DNA of 64,000 nucleotides from an uncultured Methanoregula sp. (GTDB lineage Archaea > Halobacteriota > Methanomicrobia > Methanomicrobiales > Methanospirillaceae), in assembly GCF_963662735.1 (NCBI RefSeq), contig NZ_OY759744.1:1-64000 (forward strand), in the 5' to 3' direction. Made by a program: the position numbers and the translations under genes. Under the pieces are notes generated by a model that saw nothing but the letters and a program-made list of their open reading frames with translations, did not search any database and was not told the DNA's origin. Positions 44,716 to 53,971 of the stretch are shown in pieces. Every line of letters begins with the position of its first letter. Within the stretch, counting starts at the first letter, position 1.

Positions 44716-45210
44716 ATGAAGGGCACTCTAGTTTTTATTATAAGTGTGGCCATCATTTTTTTAATGGTTGCAACGACTGGATGCACAACACAAATCTCAC
44801 AAACTCTCACGAATATTACTTCAACGATATCAGGAGTTTTTTCCTTCGTAACAACGCAGCCAATCGCCCAGGTTACTCCGACACAATCTGAACGATCACG
44901 CTATCAAGAAGCGTGTGGAGAGATGTATTATTGTTGGTACGGTAATCATGTTTTTGATGGGGTAACTCCGGTTAAAAACGATTGTTATGAATACTCTAGT
45001 GAACATCGAAGACTGAGTTCCGTAAGCGGCGAACAAATAAAACGGGATCCCTGTTCAACGTACTTAGAAATACGAGCGTCAAAAGCACGAGAACAATTGA
45101 GCTGTATGCAAGGGATGGGGGATTTAGAGTACTGTTTACAAATTGCAGACAAATATGGTATCTCCAGAGACACTATGAAAAAATCGTGGTGTCAAACAAA
45201 TACATGTTAA
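44716..45210 (+). CDS. Cys-rich lipoprotein of unknown function
   Basis: The 164-residue protein has a hydrophobic signal (LVFIISVAIIFLMVATTGC) with the lipobox Cys at about residue 23. A Thr/Ser-rich linker follows, then a domain with many cysteines (EACGEMYYCWYG, NDCYEYSS, DPCSTY, LSCMQGMGDLEYCL, SWCQTNTC). These probably form disulfides outside the cell. The C-terminal Cys ends the protein. The gene is AT-rich and lies next to another AT-rich surface-type gene, suggesting an acquired segment. No family is recognised. Confidence 0.7.
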   Translation: MKGTLVFIISVAIIFLMVATTGCTTQISQTLTNITSTISGVFSFVTTQPIAQVTPTQSERSRYQEACGEMYYCWYGNHVFDGVTPVKNDCYEYSSEHRRLSSVSGEQIKRDPCSTYLEIRASKAREQLSCMQGMGDLEYCLQIADKYGISRDTMKKSWCQTNTC

Positions 45211-45363
45211 TATCATAATCCGGTTTATATGGCAACTTATATCGCTAAAAAATATTTTTTACCCATAATTTCACCGGATAGATTGTCTTCCACATTTTAT
45301 GTTTTTATTAATCATAATAATCCGGATACGAATTTTTCGTTTTCACTCCATTAAAATCATTAA

Positions 45364-46236
45364 TTAAAATTTAAGTGGATACCGTGTTGGCCAACCAATC
45401 CATTCTTTGCCATCAAAGTAAGGTTGTTCTACATAACATGAATTTGTTGATGGCTCATAAACACTGCCGATATAAGTTGAAGAACAATATACATTTTTAT
45501 CTACGGGGGTTGTTGAACGAACTACGTTGTAATTTGAGGCAGAATTTTCAATATCATTGAAATCTACTGTTGGGATACTATCAATTGCACCAATTTGCGC
45601 TGTAGGTGTTGGAATCGGAGTTGAGGTTATTCGGCTTCCATAAGCAAAATTTCCACAACGCCCAATAGATGGATCATAGTTTTTATCATACAATTTACAA
45701 AATTCGATCATATCAACTGTGGTTTTTGGTGTTGGAGTTGGTTTTCGGGCTACGCAAGAATTAATTGACGGATCATAAATTGTTCCAGAGTATCCGTTGC
45801 GGCAATCCTGATCTTTATCAAATGTTGATGATGAGTTGAGTGAATTCGAATTGACATTTTTAACAATCTGTTGCATATTTGAAAAAATCCCTATCAAACT
45901 TATCATGGCTAAAACTATGAAAAAACAAATTAATATCGGTGATAAAAATTCAGCAAATTTTCTCCAATTATTGTCAATTAATTCGAAGAGTTGATTATAC
46001 ACTAAATATGCTACTATTACCGGTGGCAAAAAGAGTACTAAAAATGTTAGAATAATTACATATAAAGAAAAATTTTTGCCTAATAGCGATGAGAAGGCAA
46101 ATGTACTATACAGGAATAAAGAAATAATTGAAACATTTTTGAAGAATTTTGAGAGGGAATTTCGAGCATTTTCTGTAAAAATTGCCACTTGGTTTAATAT
46201 TTCATTTACTATAATAAAATTTGTGCTTTGATTCAC
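45364..46236 (-). CDS. Membrane protein with three Cys-flanked YDPS motifs
   Basis: The 290-residue protein has an N-terminal membrane part with hydrophobic segments at about 36-52, 56-80 and 98-118. An external-type tail contains three similar Cys-bounded blocks: C145 to C161 with IYDPSINSC, C180 to C194 with NYDPSIGRC, and C251 to C267 with VYEPSTNSC. Thr/Pro linkers (KPTPTPKTT, TSTPIPTPT) separate them. The blocks probably close as small disulfide loops. The gene is AT-rich and unlike its GC-rich neighbours. I know no family with this arrangement. Confidence 0.7.
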   Translation of the reverse strand: MNQSTNFIIVNEILNQVAIFTENARNSLSKFFKNVSIISLFLYSTFAFSSLLGKNFSLYVIILTFLVLFLPPVIVAYLVYNQLFELIDNNWRKFAEFLSPILICFFIVLAMISLIGIFSNMQQIVKNVNSNSLNSSSTFDKDQDCRNGYSGTIYDPSINSCVARKPTPTPKTTVDMIEFCKLYDKNYDPSIGRCGNFAYGSRITSTPIPTPTAQIGAIDSIPTVDFNDIENSASNYNVVRSTTPVDKNVYCSSTYIGSVYEPSTNSCYVEQPYFDGKEWIGWPTRYPLKF

Positions 46237-46385
46237 GGATTCAAAATATATTCGAGTTCGAATAAATATTTGAAAATTTTATGCGAGATCTGGGAATATT
46301 ATAGGATCCACCGGGCAGGACCATTTCACCGCAACAAACAAAAATATTGGGCTCGTACATTCCCGGTACCATAACGGACGTGCGC

Positions 46386-46979
46386 ATGAATACCAACAGC
46401 TGGTTACATCCCCATCTTGAGAGACGATGTTCCGATAAGGACGGTTGCGGCATATTTGCCAGAACAGATATCAGGAAAGGCGAGAGGCTTGCCGTATTTG
46501 GCGGAAAAGTCATGCTCATCGACGAGATGTACCAGATCCCCGATACCATGCAGAGATTTACCATGCAGATCGAGGAGCGGTTTGTCCTGGGTCCTGCCGA
46601 CACCGTTCCCGAAGATACGGATTTTTTCAACCACAGCTGCGACCCCAACAGCGGATTTTCGGGCCAGGTATTCCTGGTTGCCATGCGGGATATCGATGCC
46701 GGCGAGGAGATCACCTTTGATTATGGCATGACCGTTTCAGAATCGGCGGGAAGTGATATGGTCTTCCGGATGGCCTGTTCGTGCGGGTCTCCCCTGTGTC
46801 GGAAGACAATAACCGAAGACGACTGGAAGCTGCCTGAATTACAGGTACGGTACAAAGGCTTCTTTTCCCAGTACATCCAGGAAAAGATCGGGAAACTCAA
46901 TGACCATGCTTCCGGGGACCTGATACGAAAGGACGTTGTTGTTCCGGAAGATACTCCCGCTGAATCGTATGTGCGGTGA
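46386..46979 (+). CDS. SET-domain protein
   Basis: The ATG at 46386 gives a 197-residue protein. It begins with HPHLERRCSDKDGCGIFARTDIRKGERLAVFGG, the SET N-terminal region. The SAM and active-site motifs follow: DFFNHSCDPNSGF near residue 80 and GEEITFDYGM near 105. A post-SET Cys cluster, ACSCGSPLCRKTI, lies near 130. SET enzymes methylate protein lysines. In archaea a DNA-binding or ribosomal protein could be the target, but nothing here identifies it. It ends 27 bases from the convergent metG gene. Confidence 0.88.
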   Translation: MNTNSWLHPHLERRCSDKDGCGIFARTDIRKGERLAVFGGKVMLIDEMYQIPDTMQRFTMQIEERFVLGPADTVPEDTDFFNHSCDPNSGFSGQVFLVAMRDIDAGEEITFDYGMTVSESAGSDMVFRMACSCGSPLCRKTITEDDWKLPELQVRYKGFFSQYIQEKIGKLNDHASGDLIRKDVVVPEDTPAESYVR

Positions 46980-47006
46980 TTTTTGAGATAATAAAAAAAT
47001 AAAAAA

Positions 47007-48995
47007 TTACCGGATCTTCGTGCCCGGTTCAACAGTTTTCAGCGGTGTGAGGAGCGATGCCGCATCACCGGCCGCGAGGATCATGCCGTTACTCTCGACA
47101 CCGAAGATTTTCGCCGGTGCAAGGTTGGTGAGCACCACGACATTTTTCCCTACCAGTTCTTCGGGCTTGTAGAACTGGGCGATACCGCTCACGATCTGGC
47201 GGGTCTCGCCCCCGATATCCACCTGTAATTTCAAAAGCTTGCTCGATTTCGGGATCGCTTCGGCGGCAAGAACTATGCCTGTCTTCATCTCAACTTTTGC
47301 AAATTCTTCTATGGATATTGCGGGTGTCTTTTCCATCTTCTTATTCGCCTCCGCGACGCGTTTCTGGAGCAGGGCTTCGAGCTCTGCAATCTGAGTGTCT
47401 TCCATTTTTACAAAGAGCGGGCTTGGCGCCGTGAGGCAGGCCTCGGGCACCGGGTGCACGGCATCGCTGACCGGGTGCCCTGCAACATGATCATAGAAGC
47501 CCAGCATCTTCCAGCACCGCTCGGCTGCATCGGGCATCACCGGCTCGATGAGAAGAGCGAGAGCCTTTGCAATCTGGATGCTGTTTTTTATCACCTGTGC
47601 CGCTGCTGCCCGGTCGGTCTTGATGAGTTTCCAGGGGGCATTGGTCTGGATGTAGGTGTTGCCAAATGCGGCGAGCGCCATGATCGCGTCAACGGCCCCC
47701 TTGAATTCGTAGTCCCGCATCAGGGCATCGACATTGGCAAGCGTCTTCTCGATCTCGGCCATGATCGCGGGGTCGACCGGGCCCGGCGGAATGCCGGCGA
47801 ATTCTTTCTGGGCAAAGAAGAGCGTGCGGTACACGAAGTTGCCAAAGATGTTGACCACCTCGTTGTTGATCCGCTCGCCGAACACCTTCCACGAGAAGTT
47901 CAGTTCCTTGGTATGGCTCGTGTACGCGAGCAGGTAATACCGGAGGTAATCGGCGGAGAGGCCCTTGTCGAGATAATCGTCATTGGTCCAGACCACGTAG
48001 CCCCGGGACTTGGAGAACTTGTGGTCGTCAACCTTGACCATCCCGCTTGCAACCACCGCGTGGGGCACCCCGTAGCCGGCCCCCTTGAGAAGGGCAGGCC
48101 AGAAGATGGAGTGGTGGTAGATGATGTCGCCGCCAATGAAATGCGTGACCCGGTTCTCGCCGCACCAGTAGCGCTTCCAGTCCATGCCGTTTGCCTTCGC
48201 CCATTCCTCGGTGAAGGCAATGTAGCCGATAGGGGCATCGACCCAGACGTAGACCACGAGATCGTCGCGGCCCGGGAACTTCACGCCCCATTCAAGGGTC
48301 CGCGTTATGCACCAGTCGTGGAGCTCGTCCTTGATCCAGCCGATGGCATAGTTCTTCGCATTGGTGGTTCCCCGGACCGTGTCCAAGTAGGGGAGGAGGA
48401 AGTCCTTGAACTCCGAGAGCCTGAAGAAATAATGTTCCTGGTCGCGGAACTCGGCTTTCGTGCCGCAGACCTTGCAGACCGGGTCCTTGATCTCGCCCGG
48501 CTCAAGGTGCTTGCCGCATCCCTGGTCGCACTCGTCGCCCCGGGCCGGTTTGCCGCAGTGGGGACAGACTCCCTCCACATACCGGTCGGGAAGGAACCGT
48601 TTGCACTTGGTGCAGTACGCCTGGTGGACAACCTGCTTGTAGATGTAGCCGTTCTTCTCGAGTTCAGTAACAATCGCCTGCGTGCGGTGGTGGGTGGCTG
48701 GATCGTCCGTCATCCCGAACCGGTCGAACATGACGCCCATACGTTTGAAGGTCTCGTCGAAATGCTTATGGTAGCGTTCCGAGAGCGCCCGGGGGGAAAT
48801 GCCCTGCTCTTCGGCCGAGACAACGATGGGCGTCCCGTGGTTATCCGAGCCGCAGACGAAGAGGACCTCCTCGCCTGCCCGCCGCATGTAGCGGACGTAA
48901 GCGTCGGCAGGGACGTACGTTCGCAGATGACCTAAATGGCACGGGCCGTTGGTGTACGGCAGCCCGCAGGTGACGAGCAGCGGTTGCGGATTCAT
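47007..48995 (-). CDS. metG: Methionyl-tRNA synthetase with C-terminal tRNA-binding domain
   Basis: The 662-residue class I enzyme opens with [20 protein letters not shown] (HIGH-type motif at about residues 8-27). It has zinc knuckles ([34 protein letters not shown]) at about 132-165 and the KMSKS-type loop [13 protein letters not shown] near 325. The C-terminal 110 residues ([31 protein letters not shown]) form an OB-fold tRNA-binding domain, fused here rather than separate. Its start lies 13-40 bases from a divergent gene. Confidence 0.96.
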   Translation of the reverse strand: MNPQPLLVTCGLPYTNGPCHLGHLRTYVPADAYVRYMRRAGEEVLFVCGSDNHGTPIVVSAEEQGISPRALSERYHKHFDETFKRMGVMFDRFGMTDDPATHHRTQAIVTELEKNGYIYKQVVHQAYCTKCKRFLPDRYVEGVCPHCGKPARGDECDQGCGKHLEPGEIKDPVCKVCGTKAEFRDQEHYFFRLSEFKDFLLPYLDTVRGTTNAKNYAIGWIKDELHDWCITRTLEWGVKFPGRDDLVVYVWVDAPIGYIAFTEEWAKANGMDWKRYWCGENRVTHFIGGDIIYHHSIFWPALLKGAGYGVPHAVVASGMVKVDDHKFSKSRGYVVWTNDDYLDKGLSADYLRYYLLAYTSHTKELNFSWKVFGERINNEVVNIFGNFVYRTLFFAQKEFAGIPPGPVDPAIMAEIEKTLANVDALMRDYEFKGAVDAIMALAAFGNTYIQTNAPWKLIKTDRAAAAQVIKNSIQIAKALALLIEPVMPDAAERCWKMLGFYDHVAGHPVSDAVHPVPEACLTAPSPLFVKMEDTQIAELEALLQKRVAEANKKMEKTPAISIEEFAKVEMKTGIVLAAEAIPKSSKLLKLQVDIGGETRQIVSGIAQFYKPEELVGKNVVVLTNLAPAKIFGVESNGMILAAGDAASLLTPLKTVEPGTKIR

Positions 48996-49035
48996 CAGTA
49001 CTTTTTAGATGCTTATGAGTAATAAGATCTCTACT

Positions 49036-49827
49036 ATGGTAAAACGGCACAACCTGGCAACACGGGCATTAGGGGCAGAGCCTGGGCAGCCGGATGTGGC
49101 CGCACTTGCGGCATGGATAACGGAACACCGGGGCAGGACCGCGGATCTCGTCACGTACCGGCTCGACCGGTCCCTTGCTCCCCAGGTCACTGCGGGGATC
49201 ATGACGCCCTGTGCCGGGGGAAAATTCTATGCAGACCGGATCCGGCAGTGCGTTAAAGGTATCACGGATAACACGGCAACCGGCGAACTTTACCTTGATA
49301 CAAATGACGTGATCGAGGATGCAGCCGGCATCGTGGTGCAGAAGAAAGGTGCATGGTGCGCAATCCCCGCACCCCATGTTCCCGGGTTTATCGATACGTA
49401 TTACGATGACGAGGAGGAATGGAGCGATGCTCTCACGGGAACCTGGCGAACCCTGATGAGGACCATGCGGGATATCGGCGTTGCCGGCCATGTCCTTCTC
49501 TGCGATACCATCGACAATGCCGAGCTTGCCGCTTTATCCCGGCCAAATGTCTTTTTTTTCCAGCCGGAACCGGACCGGGAGAGCCTTGCAAAACTGATGG
49601 AATGCCAGCGGCATATTGCTGTTGGAAAAGATTCCCTGGAAATGCTCTTTGGTCTCACCGAAGAATACACGCTCCGGAAGGTTTTCATCGTTGATCCGGA
49701 TCCCAAATCAGTCAGCCTTGCATTATCGCATCTCGATCCGGACCAGGTTGCCTGCGGGGGTTACTGCACGGAAAACAATGAAAATTACTGGAAAGACCTG
49801 GTCAAAGCAGCGGTATACGAACGCTGA
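49036..49827 (+). CDS. Conserved archaeal-type protein of unknown function
   Basis: The ATG at 49036 gives a 263-residue protein (MVKRHNLATRALGAEPGQ). An ATG at 49009 would add nine residues, but a TATA-like CTTTTTAGA lies around 49000-49008, which favours the later, nearly leaderless start. It is soluble with mixed alpha/beta character (DLVTYRLDRSLAPQVTAGIMTPCAGG, VAGHVLLCDTIDNAELAAL, KVFIVDPDPKSVSLALSHL). It has no membrane segment and no motif that I recognise. It is divergent from metG. Confidence 0.7.
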   Translation: MVKRHNLATRALGAEPGQPDVAALAAWITEHRGRTADLVTYRLDRSLAPQVTAGIMTPCAGGKFYADRIRQCVKGITDNTATGELYLDTNDVIEDAAGIVVQKKGAWCAIPAPHVPGFIDTYYDDEEEWSDALTGTWRTLMRTMRDIGVAGHVLLCDTIDNAELAALSRPNVFFFQPEPDRESLAKLMECQRHIAVGKDSLEMLFGLTEEYTLRKVFIVDPDPKSVSLALSHLDPDQVACGGYCTENNENYWKDLVKAAVYER

Positions 49828-49889
49828 TCTTTTTATCGCACTGACCAGGTCACCCATTCCGGGGAAAAATAGTGATGGGATGGATGCCG

Positions 49890-50393
49890 TTATTTCGACA
49901 GCTGGTGGGTTACCGGGGGAATGCTGATCTGGTCATAGTAGATGGCCTTGTACCCGTCCGGGAACGTGATGGTTGTCACAGCTGGTGAAAAGTCCGGGGA
50001 CACGAGCGGGGCGAACCAGTAGGAATTGAGCACTGCCTGGGCGCGTTCAAAGGAGAGCGAAGGGGTTGTTATCGTGGGTTTTTTGCCATCAGCGGCAGTC
50101 ACGGACGCAAAGGACGGGACCACGATCTGGGCCGATGAACTGGTGGCCTGCGTAACCGTTACCGGCTGGGTCCCCCCGTTGCCAAACGCCGATTTCAGCT
50201 GGGCTGCAGGGTCGGCAAGCTTAAAAAAGACCGCAGTCTGTTCCACAAACGAGAGATCGTACTTCAGATCCACCTGGGCATCCCCGTTTCCCGCAAGGGT
50301 GATGCTGAGGGAGTTCATGGTAAAGGCAGATGCCGGCATAACGGCAACTGCCATGAGCATGAGACCGGTCAGGGCAAGATACACTTTTTTCAT
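49890..50393 (-). CDS. Secreted protein, paralogue of the one at 52054-52554
   Basis: The start at 50393 gives MKKVYLALTGLMLMAVAVMPASAF, a clean signal peptide; the frame remains open to 50672, but that part is non-homologous. The 167-residue product continues with LSITLAGNGDAQVDLKYDLSFVEQTAVFFKLADPAAQLKSAF, a Ser-rich VVPSF section and FPDGYKAIYYDQISIPPVTHQL. It is closely similar to the product of 52054-52554 along its full length. No C-terminal anchor is seen, so it may be released or bound to the S-layer. I recognise no family. Confidence 0.78.
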   Translation of the reverse strand: MKKVYLALTGLMLMAVAVMPASAFTMNSLSITLAGNGDAQVDLKYDLSFVEQTAVFFKLADPAAQLKSAFGNGGTQPVTVTQATSSSAQIVVPSFASVTAADGKKPTITTPSLSFERAQAVLNSYWFAPLVSPDFSPAVTTITFPDGYKAIYYDQISIPPVTHQLSK

Positions 50394-50622
50394 GGTGATC
50401 GATGTTGATAACGGGAGGTTAAAAAATCGATGGATGGCAGGAGTTAACATAATCCTGCGATCAGTGAACAGAACAGGAATTCCGGTGGTCCGATCTGCCA
50501 TTGATTCCCGCGGGCACGTTTTTAATCCCGCGTAAACCGTGATGGATGAAGAGTGCGGGAAACCCGGATTCACCTGATGAAAAAGGGAGAACAAGGGAGA
50601 GATGTATCCCTGCCCCTGCCAC

Positions 50623-51888
50623 TCATTCCCTGCGGGAAGCGATGACCAGCACGGCTCCGCACAGTGCAGCAAGAACCACCGGTACGGGAACCGGGGATTT
50701 GGCAGTAGGCACTGCGGTCGGCGCAGCGGGATTCATGGTGACATAAATGTCTACGGTCTCGCCAACACCGGGTTGCCGGGGGATAGTACCGGTTGCCGTG
50801 GCATAGCCGTCTTTCGTAACGGTAAACCCTGCATAGGGAGTACCGGTCACGGAGACGGGGACGGTCAGGATGCCGTTGTGCGTGAACCCGACCGGCGTGG
50901 ATCCAAACAGGACTTTTGCCCCTTCGACCGGGCAGTGGACCGCAATGAAGCCCTGCCCGTTCCCCGCGGGCTGGTCAGCCGTTGTCGGCGCGGTTACCAT
51001 TGTAGGAGCGGTGACGGGAGTCAGGGTGACCCAGACCCCGACCGTCTGCCCCTTGCCGGGAGCTGCCGGGAGGGAACCGGAAGCCGTGTCATACCCGCTC
51101 TTTTCTACCCGGTAGGTTGTGTACGGCGTGCCCGTGGAATATACCGGGACCGTGAGGATTCCCCCGGATACAGCTCCCTTGTACGTGGAGTCAAAATAGA
51201 CCGATGCCCCGTCAACATTCCCGTGTATAGAGTAGTACCCGACATTCCCGCCAATGGGAGTCGATACGGTTGTAGGGACGGTGGTAGCTCCGGTCGTGAC
51301 CGGGTTGAGGGTTGCATACAGGTCGATGGTCTCACCATCGGATGGCATGCGGGCGATCGTTCCCTGGGAAGTCACGTACCCGTTCTTACTGACCGCGAAC
51401 GTGGTGTACTGGGTGCCGGTGGTCGAGACCTCAAACGATTTTTCGGTGGTCCCGCTCATGGTGCCCTGCGGGATACCATTGAAGGAGACCGCGCCATCGG
51501 CAACATTGGCATGGATTTTGAGCCAGCCGGTTCCGCTGCCCGAGGGTTTCATGGTGAGCGAAACGCTGATGATGATGTCCGAAGTCTGGCCCGGCGAGGG
51601 TTCGGGTATGGACCCGGATGCATCGTAATAACCGTCCCTGGTGATCAGGTAGCTGGAATACCCGGATTCATAGGGGATCTCCAGTTGTCCGCCGCTGATC
51701 GTTCCTTTGACAGAACCATCGACAGCAACAGAAGCGCCGTTGGCATTGCAGGAAGAAGACGCGACATCGGCGGGACACTCGAAGACAAGCGCAACCCCGC
51801 CACCGGGAAGGACTGCGGATACCGGCAGGGCAATCAGGGTTGTTGCAGCAAGTGCAAGGAGGATAAGGATTCCTTTGTACAGGTTCAT
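50623..51888 (-). CDS. Surface protein with four PEGA-like repeats
   Basis: The 421-residue protein has a signal peptide (residues 1-25). Four beta-rich modules follow, each ending in a line like KDGYATATGTIPRQPGVGET followed by VxIYVTMNP; the four such lines lie at about residues 82-112, 168-197, 262-291 and 358-387. Thr/Pro linkers separate them. The C-terminus is a transmembrane anchor (PVPVVLAALCGAVLVIASRRE). PEGA-type modules are common in archaeal and bacterial surface proteins. It lies between the two paralogous secreted-protein genes, all on the same strand, suggesting a co-functioning set on the cell surface. Confidence 0.85.
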   Translation of the reverse strand: MNLYKGILILLALAATTLIALPVSAVLPGGGVALVFECPADVASSSCNANGASVAVDGSVKGTISGGQLEIPYESGYSSYLITRDGYYDASGSIPEPSPGQTSDIIISVSLTMKPSGSGTGWLKIHANVADGAVSFNGIPQGTMSGTTEKSFEVSTTGTQYTTFAVSKNGYVTSQGTIARMPSDGETIDLYATLNPVTTGATTVPTTVSTPIGGNVGYYSIHGNVDGASVYFDSTYKGAVSGGILTVPVYSTGTPYTTYRVEKSGYDTASGSLPAAPGKGQTVGVWVTLTPVTAPTMVTAPTTADQPAGNGQGFIAVHCPVEGAKVLFGSTPVGFTHNGILTVPVSVTGTPYAGFTVTKDGYATATGTIPRQPGVGETVDIYVTMNPAAPTAVPTAKSPVPVPVVLAALCGAVLVIASRRE

Positions 51889-52053
51889 AACATCACGTTT
51901 CCGGGAGTTTCATAAATAGACGGTGGATTTGCATAAATGCGTATATGATGACACCGAAGAAGAAGCAGTTTTAGGGGCAGATCTTCCCGTACGGTATTTT
52001 TTTGTAAACGTTCCGGACGCAGCCGGGAAAAAAAGATTGGAGCTACGGGTCGG

Positions 52054-52554
52054 TTATATACTGAGCGTATGGGTGACTGACGGGATGGTGATCGTATTAT
52101 TGAATGTCGCCTGGTACCCGTCCGGGAATGCCACGGTCGTTAAACGGGGAGCGAAATCCGCGGAAATGAGCGGGGCGAACCAGTAGTTTTTCAGGATTTC
52201 CTGTGCCCGTGCAAACGAGATCGAGGGAGAAGTCATTGTCATTGCTCCGTTTTTCTGGGTTACTCCGGCAAAAGACGGGACTACGATATCCGCGGAGCTG
52301 CTCGTTACGCTGTTGACGGTTACCGGCCGGTTGGTATTGCTGTCGAATGCCTTCTTGACCTCGGCAGCGGGATCGGCCATCCGGAAAAAGACCGCACTCT
52401 CTTCAAGGAACGAGAGTTCGTACTGCATGTTGATCCGTGCATCGCCATTGGGGGCAAGTGTCACCGTAAGCGACTTTGCCGTGAATGCCTGGGCTGGCAT
52501 GACAGCCAATGCCAGGAGACAGAGGCACACGAGAAGAAGGTAAACCCGTTTCAT
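52054..52554 (-). CDS. Secreted protein, paralogue of the one at 49890-50393
   Basis: The ATG at 52554 gives MKRVYLLLVCLCLLALAVMPAQAF, a signal peptide; an upstream ATG at 52569 would add five residues. The 166-residue product parallels its paralogue segment by segment: LTVTLAPNGDARINMQYELSFLEESAVFFRMADPAAEVKKAF, then DIVVPSFAGV, ARAQEILKNYWFAPLISADFAP and VAFPDGYQATFNNTITIPSVTH. Conservation of the YWFAPL and PDGY segments marks a shared domain. Its role is unknown. Between the two paralogues lies the PEGA-repeat gene. Confidence 0.78.
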   Translation of the reverse strand: MKRVYLLLVCLCLLALAVMPAQAFTAKSLTVTLAPNGDARINMQYELSFLEESAVFFRMADPAAEVKKAFDSNTNRPVTVNSVTSSSADIVVPSFAGVTQKNGAMTMTSPSISFARAQEILKNYWFAPLISADFAPRLTTVAFPDGYQATFNNTITIPSVTHTLSI

Positions 52555-52668
52555 AGCTGATCGGATCAAGATTGTCCGTCTATGATTAAATGTTTCTTGT
52601 TCTATAAAAGAAAAGAGGAATTATCCCGCAGCGCGGGAAAGGCGGGTGGAAACCGGGATTTTCCCGAA

Positions 52669-53634
52669 TTAGTGCAACTCGGCAATCCTGACGAATTCAT
52701 CGAAATGCCGGCTCTTCTTGAACAGCCACCAGGTGAACCGCTCGATCACGGTGAAATTGAACGAGCCCCCGGCAGCGTTCGGGTGACCCCCGCCGCCGAA
52801 CTCGCGGGCGATCAGGTGGCTGATCGGCGGTACGGAGCGGACCGAGAACTTCCCGTCTTTTCCTATGATCACTTCGATATCCGTCTTCTTCTCGTCCCGG
52901 ATGAAATGGGCAGTCTCGCTCGGGTAGCCATAGAGGGGAGCAAACGCAATCCGGTATTTTTTCCCGAGAATGGTGATATGGTCGAGGCTCCTCTGCATCA
53001 TCTCTTCCATCTCGGCTTTGATCTCCCGGTATTCCCGGTCGATCTGTTCGTCGCTGAAGACACCGCTGATGAGGCAGTCGCGGACATGATCCCGGTTCTT
53101 CTTGCGCTGGAGCACCTGGCCGAGCACTGCCGAACGCGGGTCGGCATGTTTCCAGAGATCGTAATCGCAGACAACCCGGGCTATCTCTTCCGCCACCGGG
53201 TTCCCCGGTGCCAGGTCCCGGGCAACGATCCCGGTGCCACAAACCGTGGTGTCGATGCGCAGGAGGGATACCGTGCCCTCGATCTTCTTCACTTCCTCGT
53301 CCCGCCAGCGGTGATGGTCCCGCCATTCCACGATCCAGCCGTTCTTTTTTGCCCGGGCCGCCGTATCCTCGGTATCGCGATGGTAGCCGAGATCGGAGAT
53401 CGAAAGGGTATCGCCCTTGCCCTCGCAGCCGGCAACCAGCGAGAAGAGTGCGGAAAATTTCCCCACGGAGCTCCAGATGGTAAATACCCCGTCGGTGCCA
53501 TAGACGATCCGGTGGATAGCATCCGCTCCCACGGCGTCGAGATCATTATGGGTCAGGTGGACCACGTGTGCCGTCCGGCTCTTCACTGCACTCGTAAGCC
53601 CCGTGTCCCCGGCACTTTCCTTCGGGAGCGACAT
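52669..53634 (-). CDS. DHH-family phosphoesterase
   Basis: The 321-residue protein has the DHH motifs VHLTHNDLDAVGADA near residues 25-39, ISDLGYH near 80, and IVEWRDHHRW with the DHH triad near 105. A C-terminal DHHA1 domain with LIAREFGGGGHPNAAGGSF near 285 binds the substrate phosphates. Such enzymes hydrolyse linear or cyclic oligonucleotides. It has no RecJ extra domains or CBS/DRTGG parts. It is divergent from the tRNA-Phe gene. Confidence 0.87.
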   Translation of the reverse strand: MSLPKESAGDTGLTSAVKSRTAHVVHLTHNDLDAVGADAIHRIVYGTDGVFTIWSSVGKFSALFSLVAGCEGKGDTLSISDLGYHRDTEDTAARAKKNGWIVEWRDHHRWRDEEVKKIEGTVSLLRIDTTVCGTGIVARDLAPGNPVAEEIARVVCDYDLWKHADPRSAVLGQVLQRKKNRDHVRDCLISGVFSDEQIDREYREIKAEMEEMMQRSLDHITILGKKYRIAFAPLYGYPSETAHFIRDEKKTDIEVIIGKDGKFSVRSVPPISHLIAREFGGGGHPNAAGGSFNFTVIERFTWWLFKKSRHFDEFVRIAELH

Positions 53635-53735
53635 TGGTTAATACTCTCATCCCTGCATATAAAAAAAGAACGGGAGCAGACATGGCCTCGCGGAACAGAT
53701 CATTTATTAGTCAAAAGTGACAACACTATAGTCCT

Positions 53736-53809
53736 GCCCTAGTAGCTCAGCTTGGGAGAGCGCTAGACTGAAGATCTAGTTGTCGCCTGTTCAAATCAGG
53801 CCTGGGGCA
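53736..53809 (+). tRNA. tRNA-Phe (anticodon GAA)
   Basis: The cloverleaf folds by eye. The acceptor stem GCCCTAG pairs with CTGGGGC (one G-U), the D arm is AGCTC...GAGC, and the anticodon stem CTAGA/TCTAG closes the loop CTGAAGA with anticodon GAA at 53770-53772. The T arm is CCTGT-TCAAATC-AGG type. The discriminator is A and CCA is not encoded. There is no intron. A short TATA-like ACACTATAG lies just upstream. Confidence 0.93.
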
Positions 53810-53971
53810 CTCTTTGTTTTCATATTTTTCCTGCCGCATGAATACCGGCCCAATTGCCGGAAGAGACAAAACAGGATATCCTATGCATCAGATCTCATCC
53901 CGGACCACGGCAACACTACCTCCCGTGACGGTCTCATCAATCCCCGGTATCGCACGCGAGAGGAGACGATA

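Noticed and set aside
47454..48935. Plus-strand frame of 493 codons opposite metG
   Set aside because: It is a shadow of metG, low in Lys/Asn and rich in Val/Asp/Arg, without motifs.
51923..52186. 87-codon plus-strand frame between the surface-protein genes
   Set aside because: It overlaps the 3' end of the paralogue gene, has no ribosome site, and looks like chance coding in the gap.
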